Positions 7,531 to 16,799 of a stretch of DNA of 64,000 nucleotides are shown one piece after another. The translations under genes were made by a program, and so were the position numbers. The notes below the pieces were generated by a model that was given only the letters and a program-made list of their open reading frames with translations, was not told the DNA's origin and ran no database searches. Origin of the DNA: Ruminococcus sp. Marseille-P6503 (GTDB lineage Bacteria; Bacillota; Clostridia; Oscillospirales; Ruminococcaceae); NCBI RefSeq assembly GCF_900604945.1, contig NZ_UWPB01000001.1, positions 868,001 to 932,000 of the forward strand, in the 5' to 3' direction. The first letter of the stretch is position 1, and each line of letters starts with the position of its first letter.

Positions 7531-9831
7531 TTATCCTTCGCTGACAGTATTCAGATCCCTGCTGTCAGCTCTTTTCATATACCTTTTATCAAAATCAGCT
7601 GCGCTTATAGGTCTGCTGTAAAGATATCCCTGACCGATGTCGCAGCCGAGCTCACATATGAGCGCTTCATTCTCCGGAGTTTCAACACCCTCGGCGACGG
7701 TTGAAATACCAAGCTGACCTGCCATGAGTATCGTCTGCTGCATAATCAGTCTGACGCGTTTCTGCTCCTGATCGGACGCGTTCAGCAGAAAATCCCTGTC
7801 TAATTTCAGTTCGTCTATCTTCAGCTTTCCGAGAGTGTTAAGAGATGAGAAACCGCTGCCGAAATCATCAAGTGAAATACGGAAACCTTCTCCCTGAAGC
7901 TGAAGTATTTTGGCATTTATCTCCTCAATATTATTCAGCGCCAGTCCTTCCAGAATTTCCAGAGTAATAAGCTGAGCGGGTATATTATATTTATTGATCA
8001 GAGCGATCAACGTACCAACATAGTCCGATTCAAAAAACATAAGCTTTGACTGGTTTACTGAAATCGGTATAGGCTCAATTCCTGTTTTTATCCACGAATC
8101 AATCTGTTTGCATACCTGCTCCAGCATATATGTGTCCAGCTTTGCGCAAAAGCCGTTCCGCTCAAAAAGTGGAATAAACTGATCGGGAAAAATCATTCTG
8201 CCGTCGTTTGTTTTCCAGCGGACTAAAGCCTCCGCACCGCTTAGCATACCGCTGTGAAGATCCTTTTTAGGCTGTAAGAAAAGCTTGAACTCCCCGTCTT
8301 TAAGCGCCTGATGCATATGGCTTTCTATATAGTTCTCCAATTCTTCCTTTATGTGAAGCTCGGAATCAAAAAACCAGATTTTGCTTGAATGAGCGCCCTT
8401 TGCCCGATCCAGCGCAAACTGCACATGAGTCATAAGGCAGTCGGCAGTTTCTTCAGGATCAGAACATTTAGGAGAATCCACCACTCCGCAGTAAAATGCC
8501 AGCTGATAATTTGTCTTACTGATCTCGGCGCTGCGTTCAAATTCACTGATCAAAGAATTCAGGCGGTTACGCACAACTTCGGCTTCAGTTTCCCTGAAAA
8601 AAATATAAAATCTGTCAGAGGTATCATGGCAGAAAAACTCGTCGTTATTTAAATGACGCTCTGTTATTTCTTTTATCTGGCACAGCAGCTTATTAGCTCT
8701 TTCCTTTCCGAATATCTCATTGATAAAAGGAAACTGACGAATACTTACCGCAGCAACACTTCCGCCGGAATTACCCAGTGATTCGTTAAGTCTTTGACGA
8801 AAACGTGACAGGTTTTCAGCTCCCGTAAGAGAATCATAATAAGCCAGACTCATCATATCCCGATTATAATTGCGCAGAAGCCGGTAACCGTACAGCATAA
8901 GAAAAATGACCAGAATCAGCACAACGACAAATGTGACCTGCGTCACCATCGCGGAGGCAGATAAATTAGCGCTCAATCCTTCCCCTGTATTTACACAGAA
9001 CAGATACCATCCATTGATTCCGACAGGCTCCAGCAGAAACGGATATGACTCTCCCTCGTAAGAAAAACTGGAAAAGATCCTTTCCTGATTCTGTAAGGCT
9101 TGCGTTACCTGACTTTTTGAGTCTTCAGAAATATAAGGTCCGTCAAAAATAGAAGAAATTTTCTCCTGTACAATCATTTTTGAAGAACGGATCAGAAAAT
9201 TACCGTCAGCGTTAAGCATATGTATATATCCACCGCCGCCTAAAACGGTGTTGCCGGATAAAATATCGGAAAAAATCTCAATATGATCGCTGGCTCCCAG
9301 CGCCCCTATAATTTCATCGCCGTCATAGATCGGCATACTGTAAACAAAAACACTGCTATCTGAAAACAAGCTTTCAAACAACTGTGAAACCGAAGTGGTA
9401 CCCTCCATCGCCAGCTTTATGACCCTCTGCCCTTCAGATGACAGTTCCGACAGCGATGCGTTGACTACAGGCTGCTGTCCTAAAGTAGATATTACTCCGT
9501 TTCCGCTGAGGTCATAAAATACGATAGTCAGAAAAGTATTACTCTGATTAGACTTATCCAAATGTTCTGCCAGAAGCTTTTTATCGTTGGCATAGCTGCT
9601 GTCAATAAAGGCAGAAATCGTGGAAAGAGTTTGAAAATCTGCCTCAAGCTGTTTGATAATTCTTGTTTTATATTCCTCAGCCTCTAAGATCACCTGCTCT
9701 TTTACCGAATTATTTCTTACGCTGTGCATATAAGCGGAGAAAAGTCCGCTGCATATAAGCAGCACAACAATAATGCAAAGAACAGTAATTATGGATCTTC
9801 GCAGTCTTTTCCGCAGCTTTTCTTCTATCAT
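7531..9831 (-). CDS. Membrane EAL-domain protein with sensory domain and degenerate GGDEF
   Basis: A 766-residue probable c-di-GMP phosphodiesterase. Order: a TM helix (~10-32), an extracellular Cache-like sensor (~35-290), a second TM (~295-318), a GGDEF-type domain (~325-480) and an EAL domain (~500-755). The expected GGDEF loop reads SDRF near residue 403, so cyclase activity is unlikely. The EAL side keeps GAEALVRW, LEILEG, LDDFGSG, KIDELKLD and VAEGVET. The start was moved to the ATG at 9831 because AAAGGAG precedes it, and the further 61-residue upstream extension has no ribosome site and reads like noise. Confidence 0.88.
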   Translation of the reverse strand: MIEEKLRKRLRRSIITVLCIIVVLLICSGLFSAYMHSVRNNSVKEQVILEAEEYKTRIIKQLEADFQTLSTISAFIDSSYANDKKLLAEHLDKSNQSNTFLTIVFYDLSGNGVISTLGQQPVVNASLSELSSEGQRVIKLAMEGTTSVSQLFESLFSDSSVFVYSMPIYDGDEIIGALGASDHIEIFSDILSGNTVLGGGGYIHMLNADGNFLIRSSKMIVQEKISSIFDGPYISEDSKSQVTQALQNQERIFSSFSYEGESYPFLLEPVGINGWYLFCVNTGEGLSANLSASAMVTQVTFVVVLILVIFLMLYGYRLLRNYNRDMMSLAYYDSLTGAENLSRFRQRLNESLGNSGGSVAAVSIRQFPFINEIFGKERANKLLCQIKEITERHLNNDEFFCHDTSDRFYIFFRETEAEVVRNRLNSLISEFERSAEISKTNYQLAFYCGVVDSPKCSDPEETADCLMTHVQFALDRAKGAHSSKIWFFDSELHIKEELENYIESHMHQALKDGEFKLFLQPKKDLHSGMLSGAEALVRWKTNDGRMIFPDQFIPLFERNGFCAKLDTYMLEQVCKQIDSWIKTGIEPIPISVNQSKLMFFESDYVGTLIALINKYNIPAQLITLEILEGLALNNIEEINAKILQLQGEGFRISLDDFGSGFSSLNTLGKLKIDELKLDRDFLLNASDQEQKRVRLIMQQTILMAGQLGISTVAEGVETPENEALICELGCDIGQGYLYSRPISAADFDKRYMKRADSRDLNTVSEG

Positions 9832-10461
9832 AGAATTCTCCTTTGGCGTAATCTGTTTCCGGTGCGTATGTTTTACAAGGGTTTGCTTATTTGTTATTTT
9901 ATTATGTGATTTTGTTGTTGACGGGAAAGCAGTACTACTGTCTCCAAACGGCAAGAGAAAACAGGAAGTACGTCTACCGTTCCTCCTGGTATGCGGAAAC
10001 TTATCAACTGCCATTTCGTTATTTCGTCCGTGTGTGGAAACTTATCTAAAGCAAGACCTACAATTTTCCTTAAACTAATCATCCTCTATTAATTTCCATA
10101 TGAAATTGCCCCAATAATCTAGTATAAGTATTTCTTAATCAACGCTTTTAAATTTCAGAATCAACTAACAAGAAAAGCACCATAGAGTTTAACGTCCTTT
10201 TATCCCCAAATAATGCTTCAATCCTTTTAACGTAGCTTTCAACTTTCTTGACTAATATTTTTGTCCTGTAGCCAAAATGAAAGAATAACAATGGAATAAG
10301 CATATAGTAAAATTCTCCAACTTCATGTGCTTTCATATCAAGTGTCATTGTTTTTCTATCATACCATTTAGCTAAACAGACAATTTAATAATGTCTCTAA
10401 AACATATGTAAGGAACTAATCCTCGCTTTTAATGAAAATGTTACTTTTTAATGACATCTAC
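9832..10461 (-). other. AT-rich stretch without a convincing gene; possible relic
   Basis: No well-supported gene. Two related blocks containing GGAAACTTATC (near 9998 and 10040) look like a short degenerate repeat. On the minus strand 10148-10348 there is a 66-codon frame with a hydrophobic start and a basic middle. It has no ribosome site, and its frame continues upstream past its ATG, so it may be the end of a decayed gene. I recognise no family. Base composition becomes clearly more AT-rich from here to about 14.4 kb. Confidence 0.4.
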
Positions 10462-10896
10462 TTAGTCAGCATCAGGGGAATAAGTAACCCCTGTTGTTAA
10501 ATATTTATTGCTTAATAGCTCTTTAAATGGCAAAAATAATTGTTCGGAAAATTCATCTATATTATACCAACCATAATCTGCTACTTCCCTCTCCTCTGGG
10601 ATAATAAAAGATTCTTTATCGATAATTGCCATCATCCATATAGAAATATAATGTGTTTCCTCATCTTGATGAATATCATTTGTCACACCTAAAAAGGTAA
10701 ATTCATTTATTTTAATACCTATTTCTTCTTGACATTCACGCATAGCACAGTGAACAATAGACTCATTCTTTTCTAAATGACCGCCTGGAGTACTCCAACA
10801 TCCATTACCTAACTTATTTTTTCTCTTAAGTAACAACACTTCTCCTTCCTTATTTTTTACTAAGACAGCCACTCCTACACCAATATCTCTCAACAT
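10462..10896 (-). CDS. NUDIX hydrolase
   Basis: A 144-residue NUDIX protein. The NUDIX box GGHLEKNESIVHCAMRECQ followed by EEIGI (residues ~38-62) contains all expected Glu and Arg ligands. Such enzymes hydrolyse nucleoside diphosphates linked to another group; the substrate cannot be read from sequence. The start is placed at the ATG at 10896 because GGAGGA precedes it; the ATG 15 bp upstream lies within that ribosome site. It is the last gene of a same-strand trio with the GHMP and phosphorylase genes. Confidence 0.87.
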   Translation of the reverse strand: MLRDIGVGVAVLVKNKEGEVLLLKRKNKLGNGCWSTPGGHLEKNESIVHCAMRECQEEIGIKINEFTFLGVTNDIHQDEETHYISIWMMAIIDKESFIIPEEREVADYGWYNIDEFSEQLFLPFKELLSNKYLTTGVTYSPDAD

Positions 10897-10938
10897 ATAA
10901 TTCTCCTCCATTTAACATTTTTTATTTATTTTCCTATC

Positions 10939-11937
10939 TTATTCATCAACCCGAATGAATGGATTGTAAGGACTAGTAATATTATGTTTTTTTATCACAT
11001 CATAAGGACCGGAATATGAAAGACCACAATCTTTTGCTAATTTCATGATAATAGGTGTTTCATTTTCGAAATGTATAACCGAAAGCAATGGTCCAAAGCT
11101 TGATATTGCTACAGCAAAATTTCTTTCCCAAAACATTTGCAAAGCAGATAATGTCTTTTCTTGCTGTAACGACATTTCTATTGAATTCCAACCAATGCAT
11201 TGAATATGATTCAAACTAGTAGCAAACATAGTATAATCTTTTTCAATAATTGAAGGCAAAATGCCGTGATATAACTCGATTATTGAATTTACACCACATT
11301 GCTTATCTATAGGAGCGTTTGTATTCATAAAGGCATTTTCATTTTCTGGTGGCATAGCAACATCAGAACTTTCACCAAGCAAAGAAATTTTCCATTCTTC
11401 TGGAAACTCCCAGCTTCCTATAAACGTTGAAGGTTTTCTATTTCCTGGTGTATGTGATGGCAAATACCCAGATTTAGGGTTATATGGTTGTCCAGCATCA
11501 ATACAAAAACCACCATAATAATGAGTTGACCAACTAATCAAACTAACACGTCCCCTGCCGCTCATCTCGATAATTTGTTTAGGTGTAACATACCAATTGT
11601 TCAAAGAACTGATTGCATCCATTGCAGTTAATATAATCTGTGTAGACGAACCAAATCCAATATGTTGTTTGACATTGGATTGAATATGTAACTTACAATT
11701 AATGTTTAAACCATGAGATTTTGCTGTTTGTAGTGCAAGGATCAAATTATGTTTTGTCCTTTCTTCGATAAACCCATTAGTTTCTATACATAACTCTTTT
11801 TCGGGTTCTGCAACAGCAACTGTAGGGTATGTATTAATAGCGATTCCAAACCCACCAAACATTCGTTTAGACGCTGCTGCCATGTCCACTAATGACCAAT
11901 GTAATCTTGGATATCCATAAGCAGTTACTTTTTTCAC
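10939..11937 (-). CDS. GHMP-superfamily protein resembling beta-RFAP synthase
   Basis: A 332-residue protein with the GHMP ATP/phosphate loop IGFGSSTQ (residues 93-100), an N-terminal PRLHWSLVDM and a GGFGIAI strand. These patterns resemble beta-ribofuranosylaminobenzene 5'-phosphate synthase, the first committed enzyme of methanopterin synthesis in archaea. No other methanopterin genes are visible, so the substrate is probably different. The start is GTG, 5 bp after AGGA. It lies between the NUDIX gene (42 bp downstream) and the phosphorylase-fusion gene. An unrelated GHMP kinase is the alternative. Confidence 0.6.
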   Translation of the reverse strand: MKKVTAYGYPRLHWSLVDMAAASKRMFGGFGIAINTYPTVAVAEPEKELCIETNGFIEERTKHNLILALQTAKSHGLNINCKLHIQSNVKQHIGFGSSTQIILTAMDAISSLNNWYVTPKQIIEMSGRGRVSLISWSTHYYGGFCIDAGQPYNPKSGYLPSHTPGNRKPSTFIGSWEFPEEWKISLLGESSDVAMPPENENAFMNTNAPIDKQCGVNSIIELYHGILPSIIEKDYTMFATSLNHIQCIGWNSIEMSLQQEKTLSALQMFWERNFAVAISSFGPLLSVIHFENETPIIMKLAKDCGLSYSGPYDVIKKHNITSPYNPFIRVDE

Positions 11938-12148
11938 ATTTCCTCAATCTCCTTATCTACATAATACTTTCCAAAAATGTCACTATATATCCATATGAGA
12001 ACCAAGTGTTAAGATAGTTCAACACAAGAAAACTTATTATCAAAAAAACCCTGTATGGCCATTTCGTCAAAAATTTTTCTCACAATTTCCTAAAGCTTAA
12101 TTATGAATATTTCAATCCGTTTGCATTGTTAATTTGGAATACGCACAA

Positions 12149-13921
12149 CTATATTAAATACTCTCTAATAGTCCGAAAAACATAGCTGAATGTTTTTTTT
12201 GCAACATCAATTTGATCTGTATCTGTTTTACCGACACCCCAATCGCTAATTCCCTTAATAAGAATCCAATCCTTTCTATACCGCTCAGCAACAGAAACCA
12301 ATCCTACGCCCTCCATTTCGCCACCAATCAATTCCGGCTCTTGACTCATTAATTTTATTAGAAATTCTTCAGAATTCACAAGTTTTTCACCACTCGCAAT
12401 GACACCAAAATGTATCTCGGACTCCTCCCATTTGAGAGCACTGTTTTGAAACCTATCTAAAAGCCATGGAGTTGTCGAACACTTATCGCCCCTTGGAATA
12501 TAATTATCATCAACTTTTCCTGACTCATAATTCCATAATTGTTTAGAAACTAAAATGTCCCCAATATGTTGTTTCTCATTGCGCTTTGTGTAATTTCCAA
12601 AAGCTATCCCAGAAAAAATAATAGTATCAATATCAATATTTGTTATTGCATCTGTAAGTGTTAAGATAGACGCTGCTGATCCCAACGAACCCGCTTCACA
12701 TTTAACTATATATAATGAGAAATCCTTACCTATGTGAATATAAAATGTGTTATTTCCTATCACTTGTCTATGAAGGGATAAACCACTCTTTTCAGCAATA
12801 TTTATAATGCTTCTGAATTCGTTCATGTTAGCCACAGGTAATAATATTTTTTTCGAGATTTCCTTTTCAGTAAATAAATTGTTCATGCCTTCCTCCATTC
12901 TCTCAGATATGTGCAGTTTCTTCTCAAGCATATATAAATACCAAAGTATATCTTCGATGGTCGAGAATACACCATAAAAATGTCTGATATTCTTTTTTCT
13001 CTCATTAATGTAATTGACAATCCTTTTCGATCTAACCTGCGAATTTGATAAAGAAAATTTTTTCTTAAAAATACATTGTAAATTGATAACAAGGGAATAC
13101 AATCTGTTTATAACGACATTGAACCTCTCATCGTTTTTCCAGCAAATTAGTTTTTCCTCAAGTTCATTTCTCGTATAACTAGAAAAAATGGGTTCCAAAA
13201 TGGAACAATAAATTTGATAGTCGTATATGCTTTCATTATCTATTCCATCATATCTGTATATATAAGGTATATTTTTAATGATACTTGAAAATGTAGATTC
13301 CAAATACTTTCTATTATGTAATTGTGAAAGTTCTCTCCCTATAATGTTTCGGGCAGATGCTACAATTATCGAGTCAACTCCACCATTTTGAAGATTTTCA
13401 AAAATCATATCAAATGATCGAATAGTAAGAGCCTGCTTGTCTAATATACCAAATCTTTGTGTTACAATATAATTAAGAAAATCCATATATGTTTCACAGT
13501 GTTCCAAGCGTTCTTGGCATATATGATTCTTTCTAAGGCCATCTTCTATAAATGCAGTAGTGGAACTGTCTATGATAAGAATACTTTCGGGGAAAAAGAG
13601 TCCATTATCGTCATTAAAATAAAACGGATATCTCTCTTCATCAAATTTGTATAAGTTTCGACGGCTAACAATCAACTCTTCCAATGAGTTATTACATGAG
13701 ATTGCTGTAACAATATCTAATTCATTTAACTTTTTTAGATACCCAACAGTATGTGGAATGTCATCCTTACTTTCTATTTCAAATGTTAATTCCGCATATA
13801 TTATTGGTGACATAAACAAAGAAGTAAAAACTATTTTCTCTATATCATCATCTAAGAGCTTACAATGTGTACTCTCTCGTACATCTCTATTTATAAAATG
13901 TAAAAGTACAGATTTTTGTAT
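12149..13921 (-). CDS. Unknown N-terminal domain fused to a nucleoside phosphorylase-like domain
   Basis: A large protein, ~590 residues if started at ATA 13921. The last ~230 residues look like the PNP/MTA-SAH nucleosidase superfamily: an IHIGKDFSLYIVKCEAGSLG strand region, GIAFGNY, GGEMEGVGL near 530 and KGISDWG near 556. The first ~355 residues match no family I know. The first in-frame ATG is at 13813 but has no ribosome site. The frame stays open 36 codons further to an ATA placed 8 nt after GGGAGG, which looks like the real or mutated start. Phosphorylase-type domains occur both in metabolism and as effectors of conflict systems. Confidence 0.65.
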   Translation of the reverse strand: MQKSVLLHFINRDVRESTHCKLLDDDIEKIVFTSLFMSPIIYAELTFEIESKDDIPHTVGYLKKLNELDIVTAISCNNSLEELIVSRRNLYKFDEERYPFYFNDDNGLFFPESILIIDSSTTAFIEDGLRKNHICQERLEHCETYMDFLNYIVTQRFGILDKQALTIRSFDMIFENLQNGGVDSIIVASARNIIGRELSQLHNRKYLESTFSSIIKNIPYIYRYDGIDNESIYDYQIYCSILEPIFSSYTRNELEEKLICWKNDERFNVVINRLYSLVINLQCIFKKKFSLSNSQVRSKRIVNYINERKKNIRHFYGVFSTIEDILWYLYMLEKKLHISERMEEGMNNLFTEKEISKKILLPVANMNEFRSIINIAEKSGLSLHRQVIGNNTFYIHIGKDFSLYIVKCEAGSLGSAASILTLTDAITNIDIDTIIFSGIAFGNYTKRNEKQHIGDILVSKQLWNYESGKVDDNYIPRGDKCSTTPWLLDRFQNSALKWEESEIHFGVIASGEKLVNSEEFLIKLMSQEPELIGGEMEGVGLVSVAERYRKDWILIKGISDWGVGKTDTDQIDVAKKTFSYVFRTIREYLI

Positions 13922-14007
13922 AGCGGCAACCTCCCTTTTATATTCCTAGATTTCTGCAAAACACTGTTCTATTAATCATAATTTCCCTTCTTCAACAAAT
14001 AGCATAT

Positions 14008-14232
14008 TCATTTGTTGCTTATTTTAATTTTCCCTCCATCCGAAAATATAAAAGCTTGCTCATAACCGACACCAAGAGTTTCAGCAATCTCCATCATCTC
14101 ATCAAAGGAAACCGTGCCTCGTTTCAGCTTCTTATTAAAATTCTGCGGAGTCTGCCCAATCCGTCTACAAAGTTCCGCAAGGCTGATATTCATTCTATCA
14201 CACAATTCTCTAATCATATCCGCTGTTGTCAT
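14008..14232 (-). CDS. Small XRE-family helix-turn-helix regulator
   Basis: A 74-residue DNA-binding protein, almost entirely one helix-turn-helix domain: MNISLAELCRRIGQTPQNFN then a recognition helix and a MMEIAETLGV segment. The ribosome site GGAGGGAG precedes the ATG closely. It may regulate the preceding accessory genes on the same strand or belong to the nearby broken element. The target is unknown. Confidence 0.8.
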   Translation of the reverse strand: MTTADMIRELCDRMNISLAELCRRIGQTPQNFNKKLKRGTVSFDEMMEIAETLGVGYEQAFIFSDGGKIKISNK

Positions 14233-14368
14233 AAACTCCCTCCATATCTTTTTTTATTATAAACCATACGGTTGATAAGCACAAGGTCTCTCTACCAAAA
14301 TTTACAATAATTTAATAAAGCGCCCCGCAGTCCGTTTCCAGTCCGCAGGGCGCTATCCATTTTCTTCT

Positions 14369-14441
14369 TTATATTTCCACACGAATCTCCAATCCTGATT
14401 TGAATTCCACAACCAATTCTTCCTCATAAACCGTGACCTTT
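14369..14441 (-). pseudogene. C-terminal remnant of a large serine recombinase
   Basis: Read leftward from the IS end, the frame encodes about 24 residues beginning KVTVYEEELVVEFKSG and stops at 14369. This matches the beta-strand tail typical of large serine recombinases of Clostridia elements. The rest is cut off exactly where IS sequence starts (14442). Downstream a GC-rich imperfect hairpin (about 14318-14355) may be its terminator. It implies an earlier integrated element at this spot. Confidence 0.6.
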
Positions 14442-14698
14442 TGGATATATACTAAAAAAGTGGACAAGTAAGATATAATAAAAACATCAAAATAAAAGAC
14501 AAGCAGGAGGAATAAAAAATGTCAAGAAAAAGCAAACCAAAGTACACAGAGGAATTCAAGCAAACAATCGTAAATTTATATCAATCAGGGAAAACCTATT
14601 CTCAGATAAGTCAGGAATACGGAATATCGCACAGCGCCTTAGCCAACTGGATAAAGAAGTATTCAGAGGTCAAAATGGACGATAACACTATTCTTACT
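14442..14698 (+). mobile_element. 5' fragment of an IS3-family element (copy F, left part)
   Basis: The forward-oriented left end starts GGATATATACTAAAAAAGTG and is identical in layout to the two full copies. It contains orfA from ATG 14519 (ribosome site GGAGGAAT) for 60 codons, up to IS position about 256. The frame then runs into the next IS copy. The matching right part of this copy lies at 34562-35368, so it was interrupted by the intervening 19.9 kb. Confidence 0.85.
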
Positions 14699-14729
14699 GA
14701 ACCAATGTCAATAAAGTGGACAAGAAAAA

Positions 14730-15620
14730 TCAGAAAAAATTGGATTCAGCTTGAATAGGAGTCAAGCCGTTATTATGAGAATGAGGTCTTACCGAATTGT
14801 AAAAACCGTTAATGTATTGAAAAAGAGCAAGGTTTAAATCCTCAAGAGAAGAATAAGCCTTACGGTTAACCTCTTCCTTTTTCAAGTATTTGAAAAAGCA
14901 TTCCATAACAGCATTATCATAAGGATGCCCCTTTGCCGAAAAGGACTGAATCATGTTCAGATTGTCCAGATGTCTGCGAAATTCAGAGGATGTGAATTGG
15001 CTCCCTCTGTCCGTGTGGAATATTATACCTATGGATTTACCTCTTGCGGCAACAGCCGCATTAACGGTATCTATCGCAAGTTTAGTATCAATTTTATTTG
15101 ATAATTTGTATGCGATCACCTTCCTTGAAAACAGATCGAGAATTACGCATAAGTAATAAAATCTTCCCGCTGCTCTTATGTATGTAAAGTCGCATACCCA
15201 CGCCTTGTTCGGAGCAGATTGATTGAAATTTTGAGACAAAATATTTTTGCATTCTCCATCGGAACCCGATTTTGATTTGTGCTTAAATGGCTTAACAGCG
15301 CTCATTTTGGGTAGGTTCATACTCTTCATCAGACGGTACGCTCTGCCGGCGCTGATGTTTATGCGATAATCACGCTGAAGACAAATTTTCATTTTTTCAG
15401 CGCCAAAACGCTTTTTAGTTCTTGTATAAAGCTCAAGAATACATTTGCGTATATGGCGGTTTTCCTTTTCGCGGTTGCTTTCATGATGATTTATGTATTT
15501 GTAGTAAGTACTTCGGTTTACACCGAGAACACGGCAAAGCGTTGTGATTTTGTGTTCACCGGAAAGCAGCTTAACGGCTTTTAATCTTTGTCTGAGTGAG
15601 GCGTGAATATCGCAATGGCT
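14730..15620 (-). CDS. IS3-family transposase OrfB (DDE integrase domain), copy 1
   Basis: OrfB is read in the -1 frame from the end of orfA. The catalytic triad is visible: Asp in WVCDFTYI, Asp in FHTDRGSQF and Glu in NAVMECFFKYLKKEEV. The N-terminal part (RQRLKAVKLLSGEHKITTLC) has no ATG near its start, so expression needs frameshifting at the A7G run complementary to 15619-15626. The first ATG of the frame is at 15392. Confidence 0.88.
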   Translation of the reverse strand, partial: SHCDIHASLRQRLKAVKLLSGEHKITTLCRVLGVNRSTYYKYINHHESNREKENRHIRKCILELYTRTKKRFGAEKMKICLQRDYRINISAGRAYRLMKSMNLPKMSAVKPFKHKSKSGSDGECKNILSQNFNQSAPNKAWVCDFTYIRAAGRFYYLCVILDLFSRKVIAYKLSNKIDTKLAIDTVNAAVAARGKSIGIIFHTDRGSQFTSSEFRRHLDNLNMIQSFSAKGHPYDNAVMECFFKYLKKEEVNRKAYSSLEDLNLALFQYINGFYNSVRPHSHNNGLTPIQAESNFF

Positions 15621-15868
15621 TTTTTTAATATTAGATTTTCCTCCTCAAGCTGTGCGTTTCGTTTCTGCAGCTCCTTGATTTGCTTGGAGGTAAGAATAGT
15701 GTTATCGTCCATTTTGACCTCTGAATACTTCTTTATCCAGTTGGCTAAGGCGCTGTGCGATATTCCGTATTCCTGACTTATCTGAGAATAGGTTTTCCCT
15801 GATTGATATAAATTTACGATTGTTTGCTTGAATTCCTCTGTGTACTTCGGTTTGCTTTTTCCTGACAT
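15581..15868 (-). CDS. IS3-family transposase OrfA (HTH), copy 1
   Basis: A 95-residue helix-turn-helix/leucine-zipper protein: YSQISQEYGISHSALANWIK then an ELQKRNAQLEEENLILKKA coiled coil. The ribosome site GGAGGAATAAAAA precedes the ATG. The codons near the end contain AAAAAAAG, a classic -1 slippery heptamer that makes the OrfAB transposase. OrfA alone usually acts as a repressor or accessory protein. Confidence 0.9.
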   Translation of the reverse strand: MSGKSKPKYTEEFKQTIVNLYQSGKTYSQISQEYGISHSALANWIKKYSEVKMDDNTILTSKQIKELQKRNAQLEEENLILKKAIAIFTPHSDKD

Positions 15869-15944
15869 TTTTTATTCCTCCTACTTGTCTTTTATTTTGA
15901 TGTTTTTATTATATCTTACTTGTCCACTTTTTTAGTATATATCC

Positions 15945-16535
15945 AAATATATCAATGCTGTCGGACAGGTAGTCAAGGCGGTTACGGACAGAACTATCGC
16001 GCTTGACGAACTGAAAGCGGCAATAGCGGAAGCTGAAAAAATTGAAGCTTCTGATTACACCGAGGACAGCTATGCGGAACTGACAACAGCTTTGACAGCG
16101 GCAAAGGAACTGCCGGAGGATTCTGAAAAGGCAGATATCGAAGCCGCTAAAACAGCGCTTGAAACGGCTGTTGCGGGTCTGGTTGAAAAGACGGACGATT
16201 CCTCATCAGAGCCTTCATCAGAATCAACTCCTGATTCAGAATCAACGCCTGATTCCGAAAGCTCGTCCGATACAGACGCCGATCCGTCATCAAAAACAGA
16301 AGATGAATCAAGCTCAAAGACCGACGATTCGTCAAGCAAAACCGACGATTCGTCAAACGGCATCACGTCAAAGACGGATTCCGCAGGCTCCGACAGTAAG
16401 GCGGGGATAACGGGAATTGCCAATAACTCAGGAGCCGGCGGAACGTCCAATCCCAACACCGGGGCAGCTTCGGCTGCGGCAGCGGGAATAATTCTGTTGT
16501 CAGCAATCGGCGTTATCGCCTCAAGAAAGAAGTAA
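15945..16535 (+). pseudogene. 3' part of a FIVAR-domain wall-anchored protein, copy 1 (5' truncated)
   Basis: The open frame enters directly from the IS end and runs 196 codons. It holds one FIVAR-like helical module (about 50 residues, with YTEDSYAEL-ALTAAKELP), a long Ser/Asp/Glu/Lys-Thr linker and a wall-sorting tail. The tail has an NPNTG motif, an Ala/Ile hydrophobic segment and a final SRKK. FIVAR modules occur in surface and carbohydrate-active proteins. With no start it is probably not expressed. The same segment recurs at 28024. Confidence 0.8.
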
Positions 16536-16626
16536 CCTCCTTTACATCTTCATGGTTTATTTCACTGCTTCCGACTTGACTTTAGCGCTGAAAGCAAAAA
16601 CAAGGGTACAGTTATCTGTGCCCTTG
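15945..16626 (+). repeat. Direct repeat unit 1 flanking the bacteriocin cluster
   Basis: This ~680-bp stretch, from AATATATCAATG through the terminator stem, is repeated at 28024-28688 with scattered differences. Both copies begin at the same internal position of the FIVAR gene although their left neighbours differ. The pair encloses the Agr/bacteriocin cluster in direct orientation, so recombination between them could delete it. Confidence 0.85.
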
Positions 16627-16630
16627 TTTT
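16601..16630 (+). terminator. Terminator after FIVAR copy 1
   Basis: CAAGGGTACAG and CTGTGCCCTTG form a hairpin around TTAT with one mismatch, followed by TTTTG. The equivalent stem in copy 2 lacks the T run. Confidence 0.7.
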
Positions 16631-16799
16631 GTTATGTTGTTATTTGTCAAATTAAATCCGCATATTTCAATTTTATAACGTTCGCCAACTTGACAGTTAA
16701 ATATAGTGAAAAATAACGGGGTTCAAATACGTTAGGGAAAATGCAGACGTAATTGCTTTATAATCTTTCTGAGTATTCTCTTATTAGTTCTGGAAAAAC

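Larger units (their letters stand above)
14699..15944 (-). mobile_element. Complete IS3-family insertion sequence, copy 1
   Basis: A 1246-bp element in minus orientation. Its ends are GAACCAATGTCAATAAAGTG (inward from 14699) and, inverted, GGATATATACTAAAAAAGTG (inward from 15944). The two ends share AAAGTGGACAAG as imperfect terminal inverted repeats. It contains orfA and orfB joined by a probable -1 frameshift. ACT precedes the left border and AAA follows the right border, so this copy alone has no target duplication. It is nearly identical to 33316-34561. Confidence 0.92.

Noticed and set aside
9832-10014. 61-residue N-terminal extension of the EAL protein
   Set aside because: No ribosome site, composition unlike protein, and the ATG at 9831 has AAAGGAG at good distance.
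14699-15944. Target-site duplication for IS copy 1 alone
   Set aside because: The flanks are ACT and AAA; only the outer ends of the two-copy unit, and copy 2, are bordered by matching ACT.
16070-16459. Ser/Asp-rich frame on the minus strand (and its twin at 28076-28522)
   Set aside because: Mirror of the repetitive Ser/Asp/Glu linker of the FIVAR protein; no start signals.
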